Source: Cupriavidus basilensis OR16
GTDB lineage: Bacteria > Pseudomonadota > Gammaproteobacteria > Burkholderiales > Burkholderiaceae
Assembly (NCBI RefSeq): GCF_000243095.1
Contig: NZ_AHJE01000003.1
Location: forward strand, 124,001-188,000
Length of the DNA stretch: 64,000 bases
Direction of reading: 5' to 3'
The notes below the pieces were generated by a model. That model saw only the letters and a list, made by a program, of their open reading frames with translations, ran no database searches and was not told where the DNA came from. Numbering within the stretch: position 1 is the stretch's first letter; every line of letters begins with the position of its first letter. A program made the position numbers and the translations under genes. Shown in pieces: positions 42,949-52,578 of the stretch.

Positions 42949-42964
42949 TTGATATATCACATAC
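42949..42964. promoter_or_regulatory. Oxalate-regulon operator D (fusion gene)
   Basis: TTGATATATCACATAC followed by CGTAT, 170 bases before ATG 43134. It lies in the divergent region with operator C, about 200 bases away. Confidence 0.88.
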
Positions 42965-43133
42965 CGTATGTCATCAAGATCCTTCGAAAAGGATCGATGG
43001 CATCGCCGGGCAGGTGACATGCAGGGTAGGCACCGGCCAGGCAGCAAAGCAGCAAAGGGCGAAAGGGTGTCGTGACGACGGGCCAGGTCCGCGTCACAGC
43101 CTGTCGCAACCCAGTCAACGAGGAGACCAAGAC

Positions 43134-45656
43134 ATGTCTGCAGTCGCACCCACGCGGCCTGAATCCACCACGGCCGAAGACACCCTGAAGCAGAAGACCC
43201 GCGATGCCGGCGTGATTTCCGGCGGCCACCTGGTGGCGCGGGCCCTGAAGAACGAAGGCGTCGACACCATCTTCACGCTCTGTGGCGGCCATATCATCGA
43301 TATTTACGACGGCTGTGTGGACGAGGGCATCCGCATCATCGATGTGCGCCACGAGCAGGTTGCCGCGCATGCGGCGGACGGCTACGCGCGCCAGACCGGC
43401 AAGCTGGGCTGCGTGGTGACCACCGCCGGCCCGGGCTGCACCAACGCCGTGACCGGCGTGGCGACGGCCTTCCGCTCGGAAAGCCCGATCATCCATATCG
43501 GCGGACAGGGCGCGCTGTCCCAGCACAAGATGGGCTCGCTGCAGGACTTGCCGCACGTCGACATGATGTCGCCCATCACCAAGTTTGCGGCCACCATCCC
43601 CAGCACCGAGCGCGTGGCGGACATGATCGCGATGGCGGCGCGCGAGTGCTTCAATGGCGCGCCCGGCCCGTCGTACCTGGAAATCCCGCGCGACGTGCTT
43701 GACCGCGAAGTCGACGTGGCGCGCGCGGTGATTCCGCGCCCCGGCCACTATCGCGCTTCCACCAAATCGATTGGCGATCCGAAGGATATCGAGCGTCTGG
43801 CCGACATCCTGGTGAATGCTGAGCGCCCCGCGATTCTCTACGGCCAGCAGGTCTGGACCGCGCGCGGGCACGAGGAAGCCGTCGCGCTGCTCAAGGGCCT
43901 GGACATCCCCGGCTATTTCAACGGCGCCAGCCGCGGGCTGCTGCCGCCGGGCGATCCGCACCACTTCGACCGAACCCGCACGCAAGCCTTCGCCAATGCC
44001 GACGTACTGATCATCGTGGGCACGCCGTTCGACTTCCGCATGGGCTACGGCAAGCGCATCAGCAAGGAGCTGACGCTGGTGCAGATCGACATGGATTACC
44101 GCACGGTCGGCAAGAACCGCGAGATCGACCTTGGCCTGGTGGGCGACCCCGGCGCCATCCTCGGTGCCGTGCTGCAGGCCGCCAGCGGCCGCATCAAGCA
44201 CGACAAGCGCCAGGCGCGGCAGAAGTGGATGGGCCAGTTGACCGAGGCCGAGGCCGTGGCCGCCGAAAAGCTGATGCCGCTGTTGCGCTCGGAGAACACG
44301 CCGATCCATCCGTATCGCGTGGCGTATGAACTGAATGAGTTCCTGGCGGACAACACGGTCTACATTGGCGACGGCGGCGACGTAGTGACCATTTCCGCGC
44401 AGGCGGTGCGTCCGCGCCGTCCCGGCCAGTGGATGGACCCGGGCGCGCTGGGCTCGCTGGGCGTCGGCACCGGCTTTGCCATCGCCGCCGGCCTGGCCAA
44501 CCCGAACAAGGAAATCGCCGACGTGATCAAGGTGGAGTTGCCGGGGCGCGGCGACATCACGCGCAGCCAGCTGCGCGATGTGCCCAACGCCGACAGCTTG
44601 TATTTCACCATGCTGAACTCCAACAAGCGCAGCCTCACGCTCAACATGAAGACGCCGGAGGGCAAGGCGCTGCTGGAAGACCTGGTGCAGCGCTGCGACG
44701 TGCTGGTGGAGAACTTCGGCCCCGGCGTGCTGGACCGCGCCGGTTTCGACTGGGACCGCCTGCAGACGCTGAACCCGCGGTTGATCTATGCGTCGATCAA
44801 GGGCTTCGGCCCGGGCCCTTTCGCGGACTGCAAGGCCTATGAGAACGTGGCCCAGTGCATGGGCGGCTCGGCCAGCACCACCGGCACGGCGGATGGCGCG
44901 CCCACCGTCACCGGCGCGCAGATCGGCGACTCCGGCACGGGCATCCACTGCGTGGTGGGCATCCTGGCGGCACTGCTGCAACGCGAGCATTCCGGGCGTG
45001 GCCAGCGGGTGGAAGTGGCGATGCAGGACGCCGTGCTCAACCTGTGCCGGGTCAAGCTGCGCGACCAGCAGCGCCTGGCCGCCGGGCCGATGCGCGAGTA
45101 CCCCAACCAGGAGTTCGACGACTTCGTGCCGCGCGCGGGCAATGCATCTGGCGGCGGCCAGCCCGGCGCGGCGCTGCGCTGCGCGCCCGGCGGCGCCAAC
45201 GATTACGTCTACGTGATCGTGCAGCCGCAAGGCTGGGAGCCGCTGATGCGCTTGTGCGGCAGGGAGGAGCTGATTACCCATCCGCAGTTCGCCTCGCCGG
45301 AGGCCCGCCTCAAATGCCTGGAAGAGTGTTTCTCCATCATCGAGAAATGGACGCGCACGCGCACCAAGTTCGAAGTCATGGATGCCCTCAACGAGGTCGA
45401 TGTGCCGTGCGGGCCGATCCTGTCGATGAAGGACCTGATCGAGGACAAGTCACTGTACGAGCGCGGCTACCTGGTGGAGCTGGATCACCCGGAGCGCGGC
45501 CAGTACGTGCAACTCGGCTGCCCGATTACCTTGTCGGCATCGCCGGTGGAGGTCGAGCGCTCGCCGTTGCTGGGCGAGCATACCGGGGAGATCCTCGACT
45601 GGCTGGGCCGCACGCCCTCGCAGATCGAAGCCTTGCGCGCCGCCGGGGCAGTCTGA
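43134..45656 (+). CDS. In-frame fusion of a ThDP-dependent lyase (oxalyl-CoA decarboxylase/acetolactate-synthase superfamily) with formyl-CoA:oxalate CoA-transferase
   Basis: The frame is one 840-residue ORF (ATG 43134 with AGGAGA upstream). Residues 1 to about 461 are a ThDP enzyme: PYR domain with catalytic Glu in '[16 protein letters not shown]', the middle domain, and the start of the PP domain ending at '[18 protein letters not shown]'. Exactly where 'GDGS...NN' should bind ThDP-Mg, the sequence switches to '[20 protein letters not shown]', which is residue 30 or so of formyl-CoA:oxalate CoA-transferase (Frc). The Frc part keeps the catalytic Asp ('[20 protein letters not shown]') and the GGGQPG loop, but lacks the first about 35 residues with the Gln that helps form the active site. 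Both halves are thus incomplete. Most likely an in-frame deletion merged oxc-like and frc genes; a functional chimera is improbable but not excluded. Confidence 0.9.
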   Translation: MSAVAPTRPESTTAEDTLKQKTRDAGVISGGHLVARALKNEGVDTIFTLCGGHIIDIYDGCVDEGIRIIDVRHEQVAAHAADGYARQTGKLGCVVTTAGPGCTNAVTGVATAFRSESPIIHIGGQGALSQHKMGSLQDLPHVDMMSPITKFAATIPSTERVADMIAMAARECFNGAPGPSYLEIPRDVLDREVDVARAVIPRPGHYRASTKSIGDPKDIERLADILVNAERPAILYGQQVWTARGHEEAVALLKGLDIPGYFNGASRGLLPPGDPHHFDRTRTQAFANADVLIIVGTPFDFRMGYGKRISKELTLVQIDMDYRTVGKNREIDLGLVGDPGAILGAVLQAASGRIKHDKRQARQKWMGQLTEAEAVAAEKLMPLLRSENTPIHPYRVAYELNEFLADNTVYIGDGGDVVTISAQAVRPRRPGQWMDPGALGSLGVGTGFAIAAGLANPNKEIADVIKVELPGRGDITRSQLRDVPNADSLYFTMLNSNKRSLTLNMKTPEGKALLEDLVQRCDVLVENFGPGVLDRAGFDWDRLQTLNPRLIYASIKGFGPGPFADCKAYENVAQCMGGSASTTGTADGAPTVTGAQIGDSGTGIHCVVGILAALLQREHSGRGQRVEVAMQDAVLNLCRVKLRDQQRLAAGPMREYPNQEFDDFVPRAGNASGGGQPGAALRCAPGGANDYVYVIVQPQGWEPLMRLCGREELITHPQFASPEARLKCLEECFSIIEKWTRTRTKFEVMDALNEVDVPCGPILSMKDLIEDKSLYERGYLVELDHPERGQYVQLGCPITLSASPVEVERSPLLGEHTGEILDWLGRTPSQIEALRAAGAV

Positions 45657-45675
45657 TGCCCTGAACGTGCACGAG

Positions 45676-45700
45676 GCACTTCAAGCACTTCAAGCACTTC
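45676..45700. repeat. 9-bp tandem repeat, 2.8 copies
   Basis: GCACTTCAA is repeated at 45676 and 45685 and then partially. It lies in the short gap after the fusion gene. Confidence 0.9.
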
Positions 45701-45723
45701 CCGCAGTGAGTTTGCAAGCCGCC

Positions 45724-45749
45724 CGCCCTCGCGCTTTCGCGCGAGGGCG
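45724..45749. terminator. 11-bp perfect hairpin between the fusion gene and the acyl-CoA synthetase gene
   Basis: CGCCCTCGCGC - TTTC - GCGCGAGGGCG. No T-run follows, so it is either a weak terminator or an mRNA-processing/stability element within the operon. Confidence 0.5.
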
Positions 45750-45796
45750 AGGACCGGCTCATCCCTACGCAATCCATGAACAGATGGAGACCTGAC

Positions 45797-47927
45797 ATGG
45801 CACACAACAAGGACGCGGTGAGGAAGATCCTCGCCGCCGTGAAGGAAGAAGGCCGCAATGCGCTGACTGCGCCCGAAGGCAAGCTGGTGTGCGATGCCTA
45901 CGGCATCGCGGTGCCGGGCGAGGGCGTGGCCCGGACGCCGACCGGCGCTGTCGAGCTGGCTGACAAGATGGGATATCCGGTAGTGCTCAAGATCGTCTCG
46001 CCCGACATCCTGCACAAGACCGAGGCCGGCGGCGTGCTGGTAGGCCTGAACAGCGCTGCGGATGTGGAGCGCGGCTACCTGACCATCGTCGGGAATGCGA
46101 AGAAGTACGACCCCAACGCCAATATCGTCGGCGTTCAGGTGCAGCAGATGATCACCGGCGGGCAGGAGGTCATCATTGGTGCCGTCACCGATCCGTCCTT
46201 CGGCAAGCTGGTGGCCTTCGGCCTGGGCGGCGTGCTGGTCGAAGTGCTCAAGGACATTACCTTCCGCATGGCCCCGGCCAAGCCAGGACGATGCGCTGTC
46301 GATGCTCGACGGCATTGCCGCCGCCGAAGTGCTCAAGGGCGTGCGCGGCGCCGATCCGGCCAATCGCGAGGCGCTGGCCGGCATGATCCAGCGCGTGTCG
46401 GAACTGGTGAGCGATTTCCCGGAGATCTCGGAGCTTGACCTTAACCCGGTATTCGCCAGCAAGGACGGCGCCATTGCTGCCGACGTGCGCATCGTGGTGG
46501 ACTTCGCGCCGCAGCCGGAGCGCTACCGCCCCAGCCAGGAAGACATCGTCAGGCAGATGAACCGCATCATGCGACCCGATTCGGTGGCCGTGATCGGCGC
46601 CTCAAACGAGGATGGCAAGATCGGCAACTCGGTGATGAAGAACCTGATCAACGGCGGCTACCAGGGCAAGATCTACCCGATCCATCCCAAGGGCGGCGAG
46701 ATCATGGGCATGACCGCGTACAGGAGCGTGCTCGACGTACCGGGCGAGGTGGATGTGGCGGTGTTCGCCATTCCCGCCAAGCTGGTGGCCGGGGCGCTGG
46801 AAGAGGTGGGCAAGAAGCAGATTCCAGGCGCGGTGCTGATTCCCTCGGGGTTTGCCGAGACCGGCAACGTGCAAGGGCAGGAAGAGATCGTCGCCATCGC
46901 ACGCAAGCACGATATCCGCTTGATGGGGCCGAATATCTACGGCTTCTATTACACGCCCAAGAACCTGTGCGCGACCTTCTGCACGCCGTACGACGTCAAG
47001 GGCAAGGCGGCGCTGTCGTCGCAGTCCGGCGGCATCGGCATGGCCATCATCGGCTTCTCGCGCTCGGCCAGGATGGGCGTGTCGGCCATTGTCGGGCTGG
47101 GCAACAAGTCCGACATCGATGAGGACGATCTGCTCACCTTCTTCGAGCAGGACGACAACACCGAGATCATCGCCCAGCACTGCGAGGACCTGAAGGACGG
47201 CCGCGCCTTTGCCGAAGCGGCGAAGCGGGTCTCGAAGAAAAAGCCGGTGGTCGTGCTCAAGGCCGGGCGCACCAGCATGGGCGCGCGCGCCGCCAGTTCG
47301 CACACGGGCGCGCTGGCCGGCAACGACAAGATCTACGAGGACGTGTTCAAGCAGTGCGGCGTGATCCGCGCCCGCTCGCTGCGCGACCTGCTGGAGTTCG
47401 CACGCGGCATTCCCAAGCTGCCGACGCCCAAGGGCGAGAACGTGGTGATCATCACGGGCGCCGGCGGCTCGGGCGTGTTGTTGTCGGATGCGTGCGTGGA
47501 CAACAACCTGTCGCTGATGACCATGCCGGACGACCTGGATGCGGCTTTCCGCAAGTTCATTCCGCCTTTTGGCGCGGCGGGCAATCCGGTCGACATCACC
47601 GGCGGCGAGCCGCCCGCCACGTACAAGAACACCTTGCGCCTGGGCATGGAGGACCCGCGCATCCACGCCATCATCCTGGGCTATTGGCACACCATCATCA
47701 CGCCACCGATGGTGTTCGCCAAGCTGGTGGTGGAGGTGAAGGAGGAAATGGCCGCGCGCGGCATCGAGAAGCCGATCGTGGCCTCGCTGGCGGGTGACGT
47801 GCAGGTGGAGGAGGCTGCCGAGTACCTGTACGAACACGGCGTGCCGTCCTACGCGTACTCGACCGAGATCCCGGTCGCGGTGCTGGGCGCCAAGTACAAG
47901 TGGGCTCGCGGCGCCGGCAAGATCTGA
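45797..47927 (+). pseudogene. ADP-forming acyl-CoA synthetase (AcdAB-type fused), frameshifted by one base
   Basis: From ATG 45797 the ATP-grasp (beta) domain comes first ('MGYPVVLKIVSPDILHKTEA', 'GVQVQQMITGGQEVIIGAVT'). At about 46280 one extra A turns 'RMAPASQDDALSML' into 'RMAPAKPGRCAV' and the original frame ends at 46438. Correcting it gives a 709-residue protein whose second part is the CoA-binding/succinyl-CoA-ligase-like alpha domain ('PDSVAVIGASNEDGKIGNSV', 'SSHTGALAGNDKIYEDVFKQ', the His of SSHTGALAG being the phospho-His). Such enzymes convert a carboxylate, CoA and ATP to acyl-CoA and ADP. In this context oxalate, formate or a related acid is a plausible substrate (inference). Translation is preceded by an AT-rich 45-base leader. 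Confidence 0.85.
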
Positions 47928-48005
47928 GGGCAAGGCCCGGCATTTCGACAATGCGGCACAAGGGTGGGCGCGGACAGCATGCCGCGCCCGCCGGAGGAGT
48001 TGACT

Positions 48006-48779
48006 GTGCAAATGTGGATTCGCTTCCAGAGCGGGGACGGGGAGATCGGCTTTGGCCGTATCGAGGGGGATCATGTCATCGAGTACGACGGCCCCGGCTA
48101 CGCGCGGCCGGAACCCACCGGTGCAACTGTGCCGCGCGAGGGGCTGCGCCTGCTGAGCCCGTGCGAGCCGGGCAAGATCGTGGCGCTGTGGAACAACTTC
48201 CATGCGCTGGCGCGCAAGCTGGAAAAGCCGGTGCCGGCGCATCCGTTATTCCTGATCAAGCCGGCGAGTTCGCTGGCCGGCCCCGGCGACGCCATCCTGC
48301 GGCCCCGCAGCTACAGCGGCAAGATCGTCTACGAGGGCGAACTGGGCATCGTGATAGGGCGCCGCTGCCGCAACGTGGCCCCGGGAGAGGCGGCGGACCA
48401 TATCTTCGGCTACACCGTGGTCAACGACGTGACGGCCGGCGAATTGATCGCCGAAGACCCGAATTTCCCGCAGTGGTGCCGTGCCAAGGGCTTCGACACC
48501 TTCGGCTGCCTGGGCCCCGTGATCGTCACGGAGTTCGACTGGCGCGGCGCCAGCGTGGTGACGCGGCTCGACGGGGCACAGCGGCAGAACTATCCGCTCT
48601 CCGACCTGATCTTCTCGCCAGAGCAGCAGGTGAGCCTGATCTCGCAGGATCTCACGCTGATGCCTGGCGATGTGATCGCCTGCGGCACATCGGTCGGTGT
48701 CGGCTCGATGAAGGATGGCGCCGTGGTGGAGGTCACGATCGAGGGCATCGGATCGCTGGTCAACCACATGCGCGGATAG
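48006..48779 (+). CDS. Fumarylacetoacetate-hydrolase (FAH) superfamily protein
   Basis: This is a 257-residue enzyme; GTG 48006 with GGAGGAG at 47993-47999 is preferred over the ATG at 47964, which lies before the ribosome-binding site. The FAH-C fold shows the metal-binding set: Glu pair in 'YEGELGIVIGRRC', Asp in 'VVNDVTAGELIAE', and 'GRPRSYSGKIV'-like strand before it ('LRPRSYSGKIVYEG'). Members hydrolyse or decarboxylate beta-diketo or oxo acids: fumarylpyruvate, oxaloacetate, 2-hydroxyhepta-2,4-diene-1,7-dioate. Oxaloacetate decarboxylase or oxalate-linked 2-oxo acid cleavage would fit the neighbourhood, but the specific reaction is not decided by sequence. It is 78 bases behind the acyl-CoA synthetase and ends at a strong bidirectional terminator. 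Confidence 0.87.
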   Translation: MQMWIRFQSGDGEIGFGRIEGDHVIEYDGPGYARPEPTGATVPREGLRLLSPCEPGKIVALWNNFHALARKLEKPVPAHPLFLIKPASSLAGPGDAILRPRSYSGKIVYEGELGIVIGRRCRNVAPGEAADHIFGYTVVNDVTAGELIAEDPNFPQWCRAKGFDTFGCLGPVIVTEFDWRGASVVTRLDGAQRQNYPLSDLIFSPEQQVSLISQDLTLMPGDVIACGTSVGVGSMKDGAVVEVTIEGIGSLVNHMRG

Positions 48780-48811
48780 TCGATAGTCCGGGCGCTGGCA
48801 TCCAGCAAAGG

Positions 48812-48851
48812 AAAAGGGCAGGCGCCGGCTCACGCCGGTGCTTGCCCTTTT
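48812..48851. terminator. Strong bidirectional terminator
   Basis: AAAAGGGCA...GCCGGC pairs with GCCGGT...TGCCCTTTT, giving an A-tract on one side and a T-tract on the other. It lies between the convergent FAH and cupin genes. Confidence 0.9.
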
Positions 48852-48856
48852 GCGCG

Positions 48857-49426
48857 TCAAAGCGGCAGCGTCATCAGCAGGGTAAGGGCGGAAGCATCGC
48901 GCAGGCCAAGCCGCGCCATCACGCGGCGCAGGGCAGCCGTGGCGGTACCGCAGGCCTCGCCGGCGCGGTTGGTGAAGTTCAGGCGTGCCAGCACACGGGT
49001 GGCAAAGCGCAGCGTGACAGGCACCTGCTTGCGGCAGAACGCTACCTTGCGCACATAGCCATCGACCTCCCAGAGCCAGGTCGTGTTGGCAGGGAAATAG
49101 CCGATGTCGCCGGCCCGCAGCACGTGCACGCGCCCGGTTGCGCTGGTGACCCTGACCTGGCCTTCCAGGATCAGCACGGTCTCCTCCCAGCCGTAGTACC
49201 ACTCGAACGCGCCGCCGGTGCATTCCCAAACATTGGTGGACGCCAGGCCGTCGATCGCGCGGGAGTGCTGCGCGGCCCGCGATTGGGGAGCCCCCGTGCG
49301 AATCCAGGTGGGTTCGATCGGGCAGTTCTGCATCGGCAGGTCACCGGTGTTGGCGAATGCCCCTTCGCGCTGCTGCGCGATTGTGCCGGCCGGCGCGCCG
49401 GCGCCGGACATTGTCTGTGACCCCAT
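48857..49426 (-). CDS. Cupin (DUF861-like) domain protein
   Basis: This is a 189-residue protein. Residues about 65-125 form a cupin barrel of the ethanolamine-utilisation/DUF861 type: 'ECTGGAFEWYYGWEETVLIL' (motif 1, with the Glu pair but few His) and 'LRAGDIGYFPANTTWLWEVD' (motif 2). The N-terminal leader is low in hydrophobicity, so the protein is cytoplasmic. The last 60 residues ('RLNFTNRAGEACGTATAALR') are a helical tail not typical of the family. Proteins of this type bind small carboxylates or sugars; the role here is unknown. The gene is monocistronic, facing the FAH gene across the terminator. Confidence 0.75.
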   Translation of the reverse strand: MGSQTMSGAGAPAGTIAQQREGAFANTGDLPMQNCPIEPTWIRTGAPQSRAAQHSRAIDGLASTNVWECTGGAFEWYYGWEETVLILEGQVRVTSATGRVHVLRAGDIGYFPANTTWLWEVDGYVRKVAFCRKQVPVTLRFATRVLARLNFTNRAGEACGTATAALRRVMARLGLRDASALTLLMTLPL

Positions 49427-49555
49427 GTCTGCCTCCTTGTCCTTGATTGGTAGGCAGACATTAGCGAGCCTGGCGTCGCGCCAATGTGCGGTGGCGCACT
49501 CTCGGCGCGATCTTGGTGCATGGCGCAGGCTTGCCGGAGAGAGAGGCGCAGGTGC

Positions 49556-49867
49556 TCAGTTGGCCTGATGCGCCATCGCACGCAGGTAGTCGGCCTTCTT
49601 GTCGAGGATCAGGCGGCTGAGGAAGTCGGCGTCGTAGGCATTGAGCAGGTGCGCGTGGTACTGCTCGATATAGCGCGCGATGCGGCTGTGCTCGCATTCG
49701 ATGCCGCACAGCCAGGCATACATTTCGCTGTCCCAGCGAAAGCGCAGGCCGAGCTCGGCGAAGGCGGCGTTATAGGCCGCGAGTTGCGATTCGTCGACCC
49801 TGCGTGGTGCGCTGGCAGCGGTGTCGGCATGGGAACTGGCGCGGGTTGCGAACTGGACCTGGTTCAT
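49556..49867 (-). CDS. Conserved-looking hypothetical protein, 103 residues
   Basis: It starts at ATG 49867 with GGAG eight bases upstream on the coding strand. The sequence 'MNQVQFATRASSHADTAASA' is followed by an aromatic-rich helical part ('FRWDSEMYAWLCGIECEHSR', 'YIEQYHAHLLNAYDADFLSR') and a Lys/Ala tail. Two Cys and several His are present, without a recognised motif; no signal peptide or membrane segment is seen. I do not recognise a family. It lies between the cupin and the LysR gene, in the same orientation as both; its link to oxalate metabolism is positional only. Confidence 0.65.
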   Translation of the reverse strand: MNQVQFATRASSHADTAASAPRRVDESQLAAYNAAFAELGLRFRWDSEMYAWLCGIECEHSRIARYIEQYHAHLLNAYDADFLSRLILDKKADYLRAMAHQAN

Positions 49868-49966
49868 GATCGGACTCCTCGGGCTCTCAGTGAAAGGTGG
49901 GCCTGAGACGAGGATAGGTTTGCCGATCAATTAACGATAATTAAAGTTTAGCTGAATAACCATAAG

Positions 49967-50908
49967 CTATCGTTTATGTTTTATCAGCTTGTCCACGCCG
50001 GTGATACGCTGGATCAGGGTGGCGCCTTCTTCCATCAGGAAATGCTTGAAGGCCAGCGCCACCGGCGGCAGGCGCTTGTTCTTGCGATGCACCACGTACC
50101 AGTTGAGCATCACCGGGAAGCCCTCGATATCCAGCACGGCGAGATTGCCGGTCTGCAGTTCCAGCCCGACGGTGTGAGCCGACAGGAAGGCGATGCCCAT
50201 GTTGGCGATCACGGCCTGCTTGATGGTCTCGGTGCTCTTGATCTCCATGGCAATGCGCAGGTTGGACAGGCGCCCGGCAAAGCCTTCCTGCATCGAGTTC
50301 CAGGTGTCGGAGCCTTTTTCTCGCGCGACGAAGGCTTCGTCGGCCAGCGCCGCCAGCGGAATGTTGCGCTCGCCGACCAGCCGGTGGTTGGGCGCGGCAA
50401 CGATGACGTAAGGGTGGGGCGCGAAGGATTCGCTGATGGTATCCATGCCTTCCGGGGGGCGCACCATCACCGCCAGGTCGGTCAGGTTGCCCGCAAGCTG
50501 GTGCAGCAGTTCCTCGCGATTGTGCACTGCCAGATTGAGCGTCACGCCGTCATGGCGCTGCATGAACTCTGCCAGCAGCCGCGGGAAAAAGTAATCGCCG
50601 GCGCTGATCACGGCCACATTGAGCCGTCCGCCGGAGATGCCCTTGAGCTGCGACATGGCGTCTTCCGCTTCGCGGAATTGCTGCATGATGCTGCGGCTGT
50701 AATGCAGCATCTCGATGCCGGCCGGGGTGAGGTAGATCTTCTTGCCCAACTGCTCGAACAGCGGCAGGCCAACGTGGCCCTCGAGCTGGCGCACCTGCGT
50801 CGAGACGGCGGGCTGGGTCAGGTGTAGCTCTTCAGCCGCGCGGGAAAAGCTCAGGTGCCGGGCGACCGTCTCGAAAACCTTCAACTGGCGCAGCGTGGCG
50901 TTCTTCAT
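49967..50908 (-). CDS. LysR-type transcriptional regulator (CbbR/CfxR-like style), divergent from OFA transporter 1
   Basis: This is a 313-residue LTTR. HTH 'MKNATLRQLKVFETVARHLS' and 'FSRAAEELHLTQPAVSTQVR' look like the CbbR group. The effector domain starts 'GGRLNVAVISAGDYFFPRLL', which is again like CbbR (Calvin-cycle activators responding to NADPH or phosphoenolpyruvate), but no cbb genes are in the window. It shares a 211-base divergent gap with the OFA-type transporter at 51120; the palindrome ATGATCAT with flanking AT runs near 50943 could be its operator. The probable role is control of the transporter. The name CbbR is not assigned because the target is unproven. Confidence 0.88.
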   Translation of the reverse strand: MKNATLRQLKVFETVARHLSFSRAAEELHLTQPAVSTQVRQLEGHVGLPLFEQLGKKIYLTPAGIEMLHYSRSIMQQFREAEDAMSQLKGISGGRLNVAVISAGDYFFPRLLAEFMQRHDGVTLNLAVHNREELLHQLAGNLTDLAVMVRPPEGMDTISESFAPHPYVIVAAPNHRLVGERNIPLAALADEAFVAREKGSDTWNSMQEGFAGRLSNLRIAMEIKSTETIKQAVIANMGIAFLSAHTVGLELQTGNLAVLDIEGFPVMLNWYVVHRKNKRLPPVALAFKHFLMEEGATLIQRITGVDKLIKHKR

Positions 50909-51119
50909 GCACTCGTCCGTCCCATGTATAAAGGATCGTAAATGATCATAATAAAAAACTTTATGCTGTGCCGAACTTAGTTTGAACTAGCATCAGTCCA
51001 CGGATGCACGTGCCGCAATGTCAGGCGCGCTCAATCAAGTAGTGACCAAGGGCTCCCCTTCCAGAGAAGCCTACCCGTCGCGCCACAGAGCGCGACACGC
51101 ACTATGCAGGAGACACGAC

Positions 51120-52460
51120 ATGGCGCACGACAATTCGGCGGCAATAGCCGCAAGCCGTTTGGGCTGGCTTCACAACCGCTGGTTCCAGCTGGCGATCGGT
51201 GTGGTCTGCATGGGGCTGGTAGCCAATCTCCAGTACGGCTGGACATTATTCGTGACCCCGATGAACGCCAAGCATCACTGGGGCGAGTCGGCCATCCAGG
51301 TAGCCTTTTCCATTTTCATCGTGACCGAGACGTGGCTGGTGCCGCTTGAAGGTTGGCTGGTCGACAAGATCGGGCCACGCCCGGTGGTGGCATGTGGCGC
51401 GGTGTGCGCGGGGCTGGCCTGGGTCATCAATGCGTATGCGACCAGCCTGCCACAGCTGTACCTGGCGGCGGTGATCGCCGGCATCGGCGCCGGCGGCGTG
51501 TATGGCACTTGTGTAGGCAATGCGCTCAAGTGGTTTCCGGACAAGCGCGGCCTGGCCGCCGGGCTGACCGCCGCCGGGTTTGGCGCGGGCTCGGCGCTGA
51601 CCGTGATTCCCATTGCCAACATGATCCAGCGCTCGGGCTACGAGATGGCCTTCATCACTTTCGGCATCCTGCAAGGCGTCAGCATCCTGCTGATGGCCTT
51701 GCTGCTGGTCAAGCCGCGCCCGCCTGTGGGCGCCGTGGCGGCCAAGGCGGTGCTGACCAATCCGATCGAGTTCACGCCGGGGCGGATGGTGAAGACGCCA
51801 GTTTTCTGGGTCATCTACGCCTCGTTCGTGGCGGTTGCGGCCGGCGGCATCATGGCCACCGCGCAGTTGGGTCCGATTGCACGGGATTTCGGCTTCGCGT
51901 CGATGCCAGTGACGATGCTGGGGTTCACGCTGCCGCTGCTCACCATGACGCTGTCGATCGACAACCTGTGCAATGGCCTTACGCGGCCGCTGTGCGGGTT
52001 TATCTCGGACCGCATCGGCCGGGAGAACACCATGTTCTTTATCTTCATCGGCGAGGGGCTGTCGCTGCTCGGGCTGATGGCGTTCGGGCATAACCCGTAT
52101 CTGTTCATGACGTTCGCGGCGCTGACGTTCCTGTTCTGGGGCGAGATTTTCTCGATCTTTCCCGCGCTGTGCGCCGATACCTTCGGCAGCAAGTTTGCCG
52201 CGGCCAATGCCGGCACGTTGTATACGGCCAAGGGCACGGCGGCGATGCTGGTGCCGCTGGCTTCGATCCTGTCGGCGCGTGGCGGGTGGGATGCCGTCTT
52301 TACGGTGGCTGCGACCGTGACCATCGCGGCAGGTTTGTCGGCCAAGTTCGTGCTGGCGCCGATGCGAAGGCGGTTTATCACGGGGCACGCTGAGTCCCTG
52401 GCGCCCGCGACCGATCACGCGGCGTATCTGGCGGGGCTCTCTCCCCGCAAAAGCGATTGA
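51120..52460 (+). CDS. MFS transporter, oxalate/formate antiporter (OFA) family, copy 1
   Basis: This is a 446-residue carrier with twelve predicted helices. The start at ATG 51120 is supported by AGGAGA at 51108-51113. The OFA signature 'GLVANLQYGWTLFVTPMNAK' (helix 1 and following loop, compare OxlT) and 'FIVTETWLVPLEGWLVDKIG' (helix 2) are present; 'GTCVGNALKWFPDKRGLAAG' is the conserved helix 4-5 loop. OxlT exchanges oxalate for formate in Oxalobacter; others move aromatic or other acids. The pair with copy 2 (54485), which is about two-thirds identical by eye, suggests recent duplication with regulatory divergence: this copy is next to LysR, copy 2 behind an oxalate operator. Confidence 0.93.
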   Translation: MAHDNSAAIAASRLGWLHNRWFQLAIGVVCMGLVANLQYGWTLFVTPMNAKHHWGESAIQVAFSIFIVTETWLVPLEGWLVDKIGPRPVVACGAVCAGLAWVINAYATSLPQLYLAAVIAGIGAGGVYGTCVGNALKWFPDKRGLAAGLTAAGFGAGSALTVIPIANMIQRSGYEMAFITFGILQGVSILLMALLLVKPRPPVGAVAAKAVLTNPIEFTPGRMVKTPVFWVIYASFVAVAAGGIMATAQLGPIARDFGFASMPVTMLGFTLPLLTMTLSIDNLCNGLTRPLCGFISDRIGRENTMFFIFIGEGLSLLGLMAFGHNPYLFMTFAALTFLFWGEIFSIFPALCADTFGSKFAAANAGTLYTAKGTAAMLVPLASILSARGGWDAVFTVAATVTIAAGLSAKFVLAPMRRRFITGHAESLAPATDHAAYLAGLSPRKSD

Positions 52461-52578
52461 ATCACCAGCCGGGCCCGGACTCGCGTGACGCGATTCCGGG
52501 CCCGATGTCTATCACGATGCGCAGCGCGGGGCGTGGCAAAGCGGTTCTCCGCGCCGAATGCATACAGAAGGGGTGATC

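Noticed and set aside
42957-45281. 774-residue reverse-strand ORF
   Set aside because: It is the antisense shadow of the GC-rich fusion gene, with His/Gln/Arg-biased composition and no domain.
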